Shown here piece by piece: positions 1-9,061 of a DNA stretch of 64,000 nt (positions are counted from its first letter, which is position 1; every line of letters begins with the position of its first letter). The notes beneath the pieces were generated by a model. The model was not told the DNA's origin, did no database searches, and saw nothing but the letters and a program-made list of their open reading frames with translations. The stretch spans positions 124,001 through 188,000 of the forward strand of contig WGMC01000001.1 in assembly GCA_016125265.1 (NCBI GenBank). The letters are read 5' to 3'. A program made the translations under genes and the position numbers. The DNA is from Planctomycetaceae bacterium. GTDB lineage: Bacteria; Planctomycetota; UBA1135; GCA-002686595.

Positions 1-1697
1 GTGATCACCAGATTGGGGCCCTCCACGCGGATGCGGTCGCCGAGGGAACGCGCAGGCAGGAAGCCAGTGACGTTGTGCTCGACGAGCAGCACCTCCATCC
101 CGGCGCGGCTCACACGCAGGAGCTTCGCCAGGAGCTTCTCGCCGATGCGCGGCTCCATGTATTGGCAGACCTTGAGGTCGTGGATCGCCGTTTCGCACAT
201 GGCGGCCATTTCCGACTGCAGTGAGCTGTGCGACGCGACGTAGTTGAGGTCGTCGAGGAATGCGTCGGCCTTCAGTTCGACCTCCGCTTCGCCCGCGCGC
301 TGCGTGATCGCGTCGAGCCAGCGGTGCACGACGAGGTCAGGGTAGCGACGGATCGGGGACGTGAAGTGCAAGTACGCCTCGCGCGCCAGACCCCAGTGGG
401 TGGCGACGTCCTCGTGGTCCTTGACCTCGTAGACGGCGCGCTCCACGAGTCCCATGATCCTTTGGATCAGGGCCTCTGCGTTGGGGCGCTTGCGCGCGGC
501 GGTGATCATGCGGCCGATGTCGCGGCCCGTGAGACGCTCCTTGTCGGGCACGCGGATGCCGTGTTTTTCGAGCATCGCCGCAACGGCCGCGATCTCCTCC
601 GCGTCTTTCTCGGGGTGCACGCGGTAGATCGTCGGCAGCCCCTTGGCGCGGAAGTGGTCGCCGACCGCCTGGTTGGCGGCCAGCGCCGTCTCTTCGATCA
701 GCGCCATGGAGAAGTAACGCGGCGCGTCGACGATGGCCTTCACCTCGTGGGCCTCGTCGAACTGGAACTTTTTCTCGATGCTCTGCATGCGCAGGCTGCC
801 CTTCGCATCGCGGATCGACTGCTGCTGGCGCGTCCAGGCGGTCAAGAGGCGCAAGGAGGGCTCCAAGTCGGCGAGGGCGCGGCTCTCGTCGTCGTCCTCG
901 CCGTCGAGCAGCTTCTGCACGCCGCGGTAGGTGCAGCGCTTCACGGAACGGATCACACTCTTGTGCAGGCGGTAGCCGACCCGTTTGCCGTTGTTGTCGA
1001 ACTCCATGTATGCGGAGTACGCCAAACGATCCCGATCGGGCACCAGCGAACACAGCCGGTTCGAGAGTTCCTCCGGCAACATCGGCACGACCTGGTCCGC
1101 CAGGTACACACTGGTCGCGCGCGCCAGCGCCTCGTCGTCGAGCGCCGTTCCGGGCCGCACGTAGTGCGACACGTCGGCGATGTGCACACCGAGCTCCAAG
1201 TTGCCGTTCTCGAGGCGCACCATCTCGATCGCGTCGTCGAAGTCCTTCGCATCGTCGCCGTCGATGGTGAACACCGTGCGCCCGCGGCAATCGACCCGGC
1301 CCTCGATGTCGGCGGCGCTCGGATCCGCGGGCAGACTCGCCACCTCGCGCTTGACGTCCTCCGGAAACACCGTGCGCACGCGGAACGACGCAAGCACGGC
1401 CATCTCCTCGGAGCCGTCGTCCGCGTAGACCGCGGGGCCGTGTTCCATGGGGCCGAACGCCCGCGGGCGGCGGTCGATGCGGTCGCGGGCGGCGCTCTCC
1501 GGTTGGGGGGCCTCGACGAGGGAAGTGGGGTCGACCGCGAGACCCTCCTCCTCGAGCTTCCACGTGCTCTTGGGCGCCTCTTCCTCTGTCCCTTCACCAC
1601 CCAGCGAACGCCGGAGGGCGCCGAAGCTCTTGAAGCCCGCGCCCCCAAGCGGTCCGTCCCCTTCGGGCGGCTTGCCCTTGCCTTTGTCCTTCGCCAT
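1..1697 (-). CDS. rnr: Ribonuclease R (RNB-family 3'-5' exoribonuclease), C-terminus cut by window edge
   Basis: Processive 3'-5' RNA exonuclease of the RNB family. The signature acidic cluster is visible at residues about 145-156 (TIDGDDAKDFDDAI), followed by the conserved VHIADVSHYV block and, further on, the HFTSPIRRYPDL motif. About 565 residues lie in the window; the stop codon is off the left edge. The acidic cluster comes about 125 residues earlier than in the E. coli enzyme, so the N-terminal helix-turn-helix and most of the cold-shock domains are missing or replaced by a short Lys/Gly/Glu-rich leader. I chose ATG at 1697 (MAKDKGKGK); an in-frame ATG at 1718 is the only longer option before an in-frame stop at 1740-1742. 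It lies 42 bases behind the TPR protein gene on the same strand. Family assignment is firm. Confidence 0.9.
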   Translation of the reverse strand, partial: MAKDKGKGKPPEGDGPLGGAGFKSFGALRRSLGGEGTEEEAPKSTWKLEEEGLAVDPTSLVEAPQPESAARDRIDRRPRAFGPMEHGPAVYADDGSEEMAVLASFRVRTVFPEDVKREVASLPADPSAADIEGRVDCRGRTVFTIDGDDAKDFDDAIEMVRLENGNLELGVHIADVSHYVRPGTALDDEALARATSVYLADQVVPMLPEELSNRLCSLVPDRDRLAYSAYMEFDNNGKRVGYRLHKSVIRSVKRCTYRGVQKLLDGEDDDESRALADLEPSLRLLTAWTRQQQSIRDAKGSLRMQSIEKKFQFDEAHEVKAIVDAPRYFSMALIEETALAANQAVGDHFRAKGLPTIYRVHPEKDAEEIAAVAAMLEKHGIRVPDKERLTGRDIGRMITAARKRPNAEALIQRIMGLVERAVYEVKDHEDVATHWGLAREAYLHFTSPIRRYPDLVVHRWLDAITQRAGEAEVELKADAFLDDLNYVASHSSLQSEMAAMCETAIHDLKVCQYMEPRIGEKLLAKLLRVSRAGMEVLLVEHNVTGFLPARSLGDRIRVEGPNLVI

Positions 1698-1739
1698 CTG
1701 GGTTGAGCCCGCCGGCATCGGGCGGGCCCATCCCGCCGT

Positions 1740-3899
1740 TCAGTCCGTCTTGGCGCGCTCACCGTACTGCACCACGCGCGCCCGCGACAGGAGCTGTTCG
1801 GCCAGCGGGTCGCCGGCGAGGCCGCCCGAGAGCTCGTCCTCGAGCAGATCCACGGCCGCCGCGGGCCGCCCGCCGAAGTAGAAGTTCGTCGCCAAAACGA
1901 GGCGCGCGTCCATGTCCGCCGGGTGGTCGAGCACATAGGTCTCGAGCACCGCAATCTGGCGGTCGAACTCCTTCGAGTCGCCGTAGAACGTGCGTTTGTC
2001 GAGGGGCGTGTCGAACAGCATGGGATCGAGCTCGAAGGCCCGGCGCAGGGCGATGGCACCGTAGCGGTAGTCACCCGTCGCAAAGAGGGCGTCCGCCAGC
2101 ACGAGCTGCAGCACACCTTCGCGCGGAGCGAGCGCCGCCGCGCGGGCGTAGAAGTGCACCGCGTCGGCGAACCGCGCCTCGCGGAACGCGCGGTCGCCCA
2201 GGGTCAAGTAGCGCTCCGCGGCTAGGGAGAGGCCCGTGTCGCTGCCCGCGGCGACACCCTCGCCGACCGCGGTTGCGACAGGAGCTGCGGGCGCGAAACC
2301 AGCGTCCGCGCGCACGCTCGGCGCGGCGCTCTCGACGACCACTTCCACCGGGGCGGGCTCGGCCGCTTCGACGTAAACCGTGGTCGGCGCCGCCTGCGCG
2401 GCCTCGTAGATCACGTAGGTCGTCGCCACCGGCGAGTACGGCGAATAGGCGCCGTAGCCGTAGTGGTAGTTGGCGTAACCGCCGTAGGCCGGATGCCAGG
2501 TGTAGGGGTGGCAGACGTACTTCCAGTAGTAGGGCGACCAGCACCAGCCCAGGCCGAGGCTCCAACTGAAGTAGCTGCCGCCGCCCCAGAAGCCGTAGCC
2601 GCCGAAGCCGTACCCATAGCCGTAGCCGTACCCGTAGCCGCCGTACCCGAAGCCATACCACGGGTGGTTCCACCAGAACTTCGGCTGCTTGCAGTAGTTC
2701 GAGGGCGGGTAGGAGAGGTCGGGCACGCAGGAGCCGTACGGCAGCCCCGACGCCGCCGCACCCGCGATCGCCACGGCCATGCCGTTGGCGCGCGCGACGG
2801 CCGAGCCGGCCGCGGCCAGGCGCTGCGCCACCTCCGGGTTCTCGTCGGCCAGTTCGTTGAGGCGCGCGGTGGTCTTCGCCCGGGCGTCGACCTGCGCGGC
2901 CAGGCGGGCGGAGGGCTCCGTCGGCCACGCGGCGGCGCCACTGCCGGGGCGCGCGCCCGCGGCCGCGGACAACCTCGCCCGGGTGGCGGCGGGCCGCGCC
3001 GCGGGTTGGGGCGCGGGTTCGAATCCACGCCGCTGGTTCTCGGCGCGCAGCGCGCGGCCCTGGCCGGGGCCCGCGGTCGGCGGGACGGTCAGCGGGTCCG
3101 TGGAACGGCTGGCGCTGTCCCGGTAGCGCTCCATCAACGGCGTCAACCGGCGCGTCGTCTCTTCCACCGAGCGGCCGCGGGTGCCGGTCGACTCGGCCGC
3201 GCCGAGGGCCGCGCGGTAGCGGTCCGCCGCGCGGGTGGCACCGGACGCGCGGGCGCCGGCCGGCCGGTAGGCGCGGGGCACGGGCACCCGCTCGGCGGGG
3301 GCGCGGTAGGAGTCGAAGTCCGAACCAGAACGCACCGGCGCCGCGCCGGGCGACGGGCGCACGCTGCCGGAGGAGCTGGAGCTGCCGCCGCTCGCGCGTC
3401 CACCCTGGTCGGCGCTGCTCGGGCTCAGGCCGGGGCTCGGCGCGGCGCGGGGCGTGGCCGGCCCCGTGCGCCCGGTCGCAGGTTCCGTGCGCCCGGTCGC
3501 GGGTTCCGTGCGAGGCGTCGCCGGTTCGGCCCGCGGGGTCGAGGGCCGGACGCGGGGCGCCGGTTCCGGGCGCGGCGCGGGCTGGGTCGAGGGCCGCGGC
3601 GCCGGCTGGGCACTGGGCCGGGGCGCGGGCGCGGGCGCCGGGCGCGGCGCGGGAGCGGGCCTCGGTGCAGGAGCGGGCCGCGGCGCCGGGGCCGGGCGCG
3701 GAGCGGGCGCCGGACGGGGGGCGGGTCGCGGCGAACCGCCGCCACCCCCGCCACCGCCGCCCGAGCTCGGACGGGGGCCCTGGCCGCGCTGGACGACCGA
3801 CGCTTCGGCCGCGTCGGCGGTGGGCAGGATGGTTCCCAGGGGTGTGGAGCCCAAAAGGACCAGGAGCCCCAGGGCGAGGGAGAGCAGGGATCGGCGCAT
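1740..3899 (-). CDS. Secreted Pro/Ala-rich and Gly/Tyr-rich protein with C-terminal TPR repeats
   Basis: 719 residues, function unknown. A signal peptide comes first (MRRSLLSLALGLLVLLGS), then a Gly run, then long Pro-Ala-Arg repeats (PAPRPAPA type) that should form an extended spacer. The centre holds a striking Gly/Tyr/Trp segment (GYGYGYGYG and similar, around residues 410-500), and the last 150 residues form TPR-like helices (LTLGDRAFREARFADAVHFYARA). This arrangement suggests an envelope or surface protein with a flexible stalk and a protein-binding end. ATG 3899 is chosen because the signal peptide begins there; 17 further codons upstream are open but do not look like a leader. It is followed closely by the RNase R gene, but a functional link is not evident. 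Confidence 0.75.
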   Translation of the reverse strand: MRRSLLSLALGLLVLLGSTPLGTILPTADAAEASVVQRGQGPRPSSGGGGGGGGGSPRPAPRPAPAPRPAPAPRPAPAPRPAPAPRPAPAPAPRPSAQPAPRPSTQPAPRPEPAPRVRPSTPRAEPATPRTEPATGRTEPATGRTGPATPRAAPSPGLSPSSADQGGRASGGSSSSSGSVRPSPGAAPVRSGSDFDSYRAPAERVPVPRAYRPAGARASGATRAADRYRAALGAAESTGTRGRSVEETTRRLTPLMERYRDSASRSTDPLTVPPTAGPGQGRALRAENQRRGFEPAPQPAARPAATRARLSAAAGARPGSGAAAWPTEPSARLAAQVDARAKTTARLNELADENPEVAQRLAAAGSAVARANGMAVAIAGAAASGLPYGSCVPDLSYPPSNYCKQPKFWWNHPWYGFGYGGYGYGYGYGYGFGGYGFWGGGSYFSWSLGLGWCWSPYYWKYVCHPYTWHPAYGGYANYHYGYGAYSPYSPVATTYVIYEAAQAAPTTVYVEAAEPAPVEVVVESAAPSVRADAGFAPAAPVATAVGEGVAAGSDTGLSLAAERYLTLGDRAFREARFADAVHFYARAAALAPREGVLQLVLADALFATGDYRYGAIALRRAFELDPMLFDTPLDKRTFYGDSKEFDRQIAVLETYVLDHPADMDARLVLATNFYFGGRPAAAVDLLEDELSGGLAGDPLAEQLLSRARVVQYGERAKTD

Positions 3900-4111
3900 G
3901 GTTCGTGGCTCCCGTGGGGGAGGGGGACAGGGCGAGGCACCCAGGAACACCTAACCCAGCAAGCGGCGTGCCTCGACCCTCTATGGCGCCGCGGGTGCTC
4001 CCAACCCGCCCTGGGGCACCTGGGACGGCCCCGGGACGGCAACTTTGGCCGGAGCCGCCGCCGCGGCGTCCTCTGCCGTGGACATGCGCCAGAGGACACG
4101 GCGCGGGGGCC

Positions 4112-5416
4112 TCAATCTTCGCCGACGCGGGGCTCGAGGGGCAGCACGAGCTGCACACCCTGGCCGCCGTCCTGCCCGCCGGGCCCGCCCAGGCCCAGTT
4201 CGCGCGCCTCCACCGGGCCAGCGATCCGGAACCCGGCGGCGGCCTCCGCCGCGACGACCAGCCGCTCGAGATCCGCCGGCCCCAACGTCTCGAGCCCGCC
4301 GACGAGCAGCGAGACCCCGCGCCCAGCGGGCCGCTCCTGGAACTCCGGACTGGAGAGCGCGCCGACCTGGCGCAGCAGCACGGCCACAGGGCGGCCCTCG
4401 GGGTCCAGCTCGAACGCCGGCCTCGGATCGACGACGGGGCCGCCGCGCTGCGCCCGTTCCTCGGCCTCCGCCAGCCACACGACCGCCCGGGCGCGCGCGG
4501 CGGTCCAGCCGCGCTCCGCCGGCTCCAACTCCCGTCGCAGGACAAAACCGCGCGGCAGGTCCACGAGCACGGCTTGGGCGTTCCGGTTCCGGCCGCCGCG
4601 CTGCTCGCCCTCGGGCGCGAAGTAGCTGTCGACGAAGTTCGCGCCGAGTTGCACGCCGAGCACCGTCTCCTGCCACACGCGCAGGCCGCCGATCTCGAGT
4701 TCCATGTCGCGGGGCCAGAGGCGGTCGCCAATGGTCGTCGTGGTGCGCACGACCAGCGCCTCCTGCTCCTCGCCCTTGGCGTCGAGCACCGCAACCCGCT
4801 CGAGCCCAGCCTCCGCGTCGAGCGTCGCGCGGAGCACGACGTCGGGTTCCGGCTGGGCGCGGTAGTCGAGCCCCGCCCGCCCGTCGGCGCGGGCCGTGGC
4901 CGGCTCCCACGCCACGCCGTCGGGGAAGAGCAACGTCGCCCGGCGCAAGACGAGTCGCCGCAGGGCACCGGTGCGCTCTTGCCCGTCCAACTCGTTCCAG
5001 AGCTTTTGACCGTAGTCGAAGCGGCCCACCCGATCGACGAGACGCGTCTCGACCAGGCGTTCGCCGGTTTCGCCCGTGGGCAGACGCAGTTCGACGCGCG
5101 CGCGGTCGTGCCCCATGAACGTCGCGGTCAACTGGTGCGGTTGGTCCGGCGCCGCGACGTACAAGACACGCGACGTGGCCCGCAGGTTCGCCGCGTCCAC
5201 GCCGGTCGGCGGCGGCGGCTGGCCGAGGAGCGCCGCGACCGTTCGGCTCGCGGGAGGCGGCGTCTCGACCGCCTGCGTCGTGGGCGCCGCGGGATCCGTT
5301 CCGACCGGACCCTTCTCGACGTCGTTCGGCCCGCAGCCCGCCGCGAGGAGCAGCGCGCCCATCCATCCGAGGCACGGAACGGAACCCGTCCCCGTGGTCG
5401 TTTTCGTGCTGCCCAT
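4112..5416 (-). CDS. Lipoprotein of unknown function
   Basis: 434 residues. The start MGSTKTTTGTG is followed by a hydrophobic stretch ending in a good lipobox (LLLAAGC), so the mature protein is probably a membrane-anchored lipoprotein with a Pro/Thr-rich linker. The remainder alternates beta-rich segments (LRATSRVLYVAAPD, RVELRLPTGETG) and ends in a charged tail. I recognise no catalytic motif and no family. It sits between a HEAT-repeat lipoprotein upstream and the Pro/Ala-rich TPR protein downstream on the same strand, with gaps of 94 and 212 bases, so a loosely spaced group of envelope proteins is likely. The gap 3900-4111 shows no convincing gene. Confidence 0.65.
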   Translation of the reverse strand: MGSTKTTTGTGSVPCLGWMGALLLAAGCGPNDVEKGPVGTDPAAPTTQAVETPPPASRTVAALLGQPPPPTGVDAANLRATSRVLYVAAPDQPHQLTATFMGHDRARVELRLPTGETGERLVETRLVDRVGRFDYGQKLWNELDGQERTGALRRLVLRRATLLFPDGVAWEPATARADGRAGLDYRAQPEPDVVLRATLDAEAGLERVAVLDAKGEEQEALVVRTTTTIGDRLWPRDMELEIGGLRVWQETVLGVQLGANFVDSYFAPEGEQRGGRNRNAQAVLVDLPRGFVLRRELEPAERGWTAARARAVVWLAEAEERAQRGGPVVDPRPAFELDPEGRPVAVLLRQVGALSSPEFQERPAGRGVSLLVGGLETLGPADLERLVVAAEAAAGFRIAGPVEARELGLGGPGGQDGGQGVQLVLPLEPRVGED

Positions 5417-5510
5417 GGACGGCGAGCCTACCAGGCACCGCGATCCGTTGCCGATGCCGTGGCCGGTGGCGCGGCGCCGGGGCGAGCTACGCAGTTCGAA
5501 CGCCGCGCGC

Positions 5511-6497
5511 CTACTGCACCCGCAGTGCCCAGTCGAGCCACGCCGCGGGATCCTCACCCAGGTTCATGCCCGACAACACGATCAGTTCGCGCTGCAGCGT
5601 GCGTCGACGGGCGCCCGAGGACTTGCCGTAGGCGTCGGCCAAGTACCGCGCGGCCTTGGAGCGTGTCGAGGGCGCCTCGTTCCCAAGGCGCGCCAGGGCC
5701 GAGGCCGCCGCGAGCGCCGCGAAGTTCACGTCGTCGAAGAGCATGTCGCCAAATGCATCGACGGACTCGGCGTCGCCGTGCACCGACAGGGACAGCGCCG
5801 CGCTGGCGCGCACACCGCCCTCGGGGTCCGCGAGGGCCCCGCGCAAGGCCGGCAACACCTCGGGGTCCCGGGCCCCGGCGGCGATGGTGCGCTGCAGCGC
5901 GTACGCGGCGTTCACACGCACGCGCTCGTTGCTGCTGGATTCGAGCAGGGCCGCGAGGGGCACCAGCGCGGTGTCCTTCGATGCCTGGAAACCGAGCGCC
6001 ACCAGGGCGTTTTCGACGACGGCGTCGTCGGGGTCGACGAGGGCGGCGAGCAGGGGGCCGATCGCCCGCGGATCCTTGCTGAATCCCAACCCCATGGCGG
6101 CGATGGACCGGTTGCGCACGGGCCCCTGCTGCAGTTCGACGATCAGGTCGTCGACGCGTTTGCGGGCGAGCTCGACGACCTCCCGTTCGAGGGCCGAGAG
6201 CTTCTGGCGGTCCGCGCTGGTCCGGGCGGTCAGCTTCAAGTTGTTCCAGGCGCGGGCGCGCTGGTCGACTTCGGCCAGGAACGCACCCATGGCGCCGTCG
6301 CCGAGGCCGACCCGTTCGAGGTTCGAGTCCTCGGGCGGGAGGGCGAACTCCTTCTCCGCGAGGGCCCGTTCGTGGGCCGTGAGGCCCGCGGTGGTGGGCC
6401 GCTCCGGGTTCGGCGTCGAGCAGGCCCCGAGGGCGAGGGCCAAGAGCGTCGCCGCGGCGAAAAACGGGCGGCGTTGGGCGGAGGTAGCGGTGTGCAT
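5511..6497 (-). CDS. HEAT-repeat lipoprotein
   Basis: 328 residues. The N-terminus has a typical lipoprotein leader with lipobox LALGAC. From about residue 110 onward the sequence is a series of HEAT/PBS-lyase-like helical repeats: recurring DPRAIGPLLAAL, DPDDAVVENALVAL, DPEVLPALRGAL and DPEGGVRASAALSL units. Such repeats form a curved protein-binding solenoid; the partner is unknown. It is the first gene of the minus-strand group and is divergent from the dehydrogenase gene starting at 6656, so the 158-base gap must carry both promoters. Repeat assignment is secure, function is not. Confidence 0.75.
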   Translation of the reverse strand: MHTATSAQRRPFFAAATLLALALGACSTPNPERPTTAGLTAHERALAEKEFALPPEDSNLERVGLGDGAMGAFLAEVDQRARAWNNLKLTARTSADRQKLSALEREVVELARKRVDDLIVELQQGPVRNRSIAAMGLGFSKDPRAIGPLLAALVDPDDAVVENALVALGFQASKDTALVPLAALLESSSNERVRVNAAYALQRTIAAGARDPEVLPALRGALADPEGGVRASAALSLSVHGDAESVDAFGDMLFDDVNFAALAAASALARLGNEAPSTRSKAARYLADAYGKSSGARRRTLQRELIVLSGMNLGEDPAAWLDWALRVQ

Positions 6498-6655
6498 GGG
6501 AGCGTGGGGCCCTCAGGACCGGAGTCGCCCTGAGGCGGCGACGGGAAGAGCCAAGGGAAGGGGGACGATCCGGACCCCGGGGATCTTCCCCGGCGCCGAT
6601 CGCCGGGGCCAGGGTACGCTCAAGGGCTCGCCCGTTGCGAACGGGCGCCAACACC

Positions 6656-7729
6656 ATGTCTGTGCGCATCCTGGACGCCATGGGCCGCGAGGGTTTCGAG
6701 GAACTCGTAGCCCTCTACGACCGCCGCTCCCGCCTGCGCGGGCTCTTGGCCGTGCACGACACCAGCCTCGGCGCGGCCTTTGGCGGCATCCGCCGGCGCG
6801 CCTACGCGAGCGAGAACCAGGCCCTGCTGGACGCCCTGCGCCTCGCGCGCGCCATGACGCACAAGTGTGTGTTGGCCGATCTGCCCGCCGGCGGCGCGAA
6901 GTTGGTGGTGATGGACCGCGACGACCTCGACCGAGAGGGCGCGTACCGCCACATCGGCCGCTTCGTGGAGCGCCAGGGCGGGCGCTACTGCACGGGGCCG
7001 GACCTCGGCAGTGGCGACGAGGAACTCGCGTGGGTCGCGGCGGAAACGCGCTTTGCGACGGATCCGGGACCCGCGGGCCCCGGCGAACTGGCCGACGCGA
7101 CCGCCGGCGGTGTGTTCGCGGGGATCCGCGCCGCGCTCGAACACCAGGACGGCGAGGCGGACTGGCCGCGGCGCACGGTGGTCGTGCAGGGGCTTGGGGC
7201 CGTGGGCTCGCGCCTCGCGCGCAGGCTCGTGGCCGTCGGCGCGCGGGTCGTCGCCAGCGACCAACTGGAGGCCCGCGCGCGGGAACTCGCGCGCGAGATC
7301 GGCATCGAAGTGGTCGAGGCGGGCGCGGAGTGCGCGGTGCGGGCCGATGTGTTCTCTCCCAACGCGGTCGGCGGTGTGTTGCACGACGTGACCCTGGCGC
7401 GCCTCGGTGCGCGGATCGTGGCCGGCGGCGCGAACAACGTCCTCGCCACCACGGCCCACGGCGACCGCCTGCACGAACAGGGCGTGCTGTTCGTGCCCGA
7501 CATCTTGATTTCGAGCGGCGCGATCATCCGCGGTGTGCTCTTCCAACTGCGGGGTGTGCGCGAACCCGTCGTCGACATCGAAGCGCGCATCCACCGGCGC
7601 ACGGCGGAGATCCTCGCCCAGGCCCGGGACGACGCCCGGCCCCCGGCGCGCGTGGCCCTGCGCGAGGCCCAACGTGGCTTGGTGCGGCGCCGCGCGAACC
7701 GCGAGCCCGCCGCCGCGCCGCTGCCCTGA
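6656..7729 (+). CDS. Leucine/glutamate/phenylalanine/valine-type NAD(P)-dependent amino acid dehydrogenase
   Basis: 357 residues. Reversible oxidative deamination of an amino acid to its 2-oxo acid. The N-terminal domain has the two lysine motifs of the family (AMTHK and PAGGAK, residues about 65-82) and the aspartate motif GPDLGSGDEEL; the C-terminal Rossmann domain begins with VQGLGAVGSRLARRL. The pattern fits leucine dehydrogenase best, as leucine dehydrogenases share the short length, but substrate cannot be fixed by eye. The glycine loop GGGK of typical enzymes reads GGAK here. ATG 6656 is chosen because it begins the conserved fold; an upstream ATG at 6635 adds only seven residues. It probably works in branched-chain amino acid breakdown. 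Confidence 0.82.
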   Translation: MSVRILDAMGREGFEELVALYDRRSRLRGLLAVHDTSLGAAFGGIRRRAYASENQALLDALRLARAMTHKCVLADLPAGGAKLVVMDRDDLDREGAYRHIGRFVERQGGRYCTGPDLGSGDEELAWVAAETRFATDPGPAGPGELADATAGGVFAGIRAALEHQDGEADWPRRTVVVQGLGAVGSRLARRLVAVGARVVASDQLEARARELAREIGIEVVEAGAECAVRADVFSPNAVGGVLHDVTLARLGARIVAGGANNVLATTAHGDRLHEQGVLFVPDILISSGAIIRGVLFQLRGVREPVVDIEARIHRRTAEILAQARDDARPPARVALREAQRGLVRRRANREPAAAPLP

Positions 7730-7908
7730 CCCCATGCGTCGTTCCCCTAACGGGATCGGGGCATCGGGAGACTGCTCACGGGCCCCTTTTCGGTCCGTAC
7801 GCATCCCACTTGCAGTCTGCATCCCTGTCGGTTCCCCTCGGCCTTCGTTGCCGCGCCGCCCGGTGGACTAGGATGGGCGCGGACCCAAGGGAGCTACAGG
7901 AAGGAGCC

Positions 7909-8967
7909 ATGTTCGTGGATACAAAGAGGGGGGGACTCGTGCGGAGATTCTTGGCTCTTGCCGGCCTGCTCGTGGCGTTTGCCGCTTCTCTAGATGCCGC
8001 GTTGCAAGACGCGGCAGGCGCCGCTCGGACACAGGACGCCGCGGAGCCCGCGCGTCCCGAGGAGGCCGCCGCCGTGGAGCCGCCGTTCCTGATCCCCCGC
8101 GGCGAAGGCGAGTTGCCCCTCCAGGTGCCGCGCGGCGAGGAACTGATCTTCCGCGCGCGCATCCGGCTCGGGCCCGTGGACACGAAGGTCGGCACGATTT
8201 CGTTGGCGTCGGGTGTCGAGCCGTACCGCGAATCCCTGCTGTTCGGCGGCAGCGGCGGCGGCGACAAACACACCGCGTGGGTGCGCGCCCGCGCCGAGGG
8301 CGAGCACACGTTCTATTCGATGGATTCGCTGATCGAATCACGCTTCCAACCCCAGGCCTGGCCTGCGCTCGTGCACACCTTCACCCAAAAGGGCACCGAG
8401 CAGCGCCGCCGCGAGATCCTGATCGGCGTGAAGGACGGGAAGAGTGTGCGCACGTACCGCTCCGACACGTCGAAGGGCGCGCCCCCGGGCACACGGATCT
8501 GGCGTTCGCCCGAAACGGCACCGTGCCCGCTGACGGCGCTCGACTCGATCACCGCCGTGTACCTCCTGCGCTCCATGTTGGAGGCGTCGCTCGACGAGAC
8601 CCACTTTCCGATGATCGACAAGCAGCGCCTCTGGTGGGTGCACGCGAAGGTGGGCGAAGCCGAGAAGATCGAAACGCACACGGGCACCTTCCTGGCGCGG
8701 CCGGTGAAGCTCGCCAGCACGAAGATCGACCCCAAGAACTACGAAGCGGACATCGCGGCGCTCGGCAAACCGGACGCACCCGACCCCGAGTTCGAAGGTC
8801 CGTTCGGGATCCGCGGCGATATCCGCCTGTGGGTCGAAGCGACCAGCGGGGTGCCGATCTGGATCGAGGGCGATCTGCCGCTGGGGTTCTTGACCCTGGG
8901 CCTCGACATTCGCCTCGAGCGCTATCGCGGCACACCCGCGTCGTTCCGCCCCGTGGAAGCGCCGTGA
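7909..8967 (+). CDS. Secreted DUF3108-like protein
   Basis: 352 residues. ATG 7909 is preceded by a good ribosome binding site (AAGGAG at 7901). After a signal peptide (FLALAGLLVAFAASLDA) and a Glu/Ala-rich linker comes a beta-rich domain beginning PRGEELIFRARIRLGPVD. That pattern, together with the ending in which a reading of GFLTLGLDIRLERY closes the barrel, resembles DUF3108 proteins, which form periplasmic beta structures of unknown role. Its neighbours, a dehydrogenase upstream and HrpB downstream, give no clue. The 179-base gap before it could carry its own promoter. Family assignment is moderate, function unknown. Confidence 0.65.
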   Translation: MFVDTKRGGLVRRFLALAGLLVAFAASLDAALQDAAGAARTQDAAEPARPEEAAAVEPPFLIPRGEGELPLQVPRGEELIFRARIRLGPVDTKVGTISLASGVEPYRESLLFGGSGGGDKHTAWVRARAEGEHTFYSMDSLIESRFQPQAWPALVHTFTQKGTEQRRREILIGVKDGKSVRTYRSDTSKGAPPGTRIWRSPETAPCPLTALDSITAVYLLRSMLEASLDETHFPMIDKQRLWWVHAKVGEAEKIETHTGTFLARPVKLASTKIDPKNYEADIAALGKPDAPDPEFEGPFGIRGDIRLWVEATSGVPIWIEGDLPLGFLTLGLDIRLERYRGTPASFRPVEAP

Positions 8968-9061
8968 GTGCCGTGCGTGTGTTGAGTCCCGCGACGCGTA
9001 CGCGGTGAGGCCATTGGCGCCCGCTCGGCCCCCCGGGTGCCGTTAGGGCGCCGAGGTTCGC

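Noticed and set aside
228-1706. 492-codon plus-strand open frame opposite RNase R
   Set aside because: Antisense shadow of the RNase R gene; the minus strand shows the RNB catalytic motifs.
2071-4968. 965-codon minus-strand open frame
   Set aside because: Out of frame with the TPR protein and the lipoprotein it overlaps; sequence is Arg/Pro/Ala-rich with no motif, a product of high GC.
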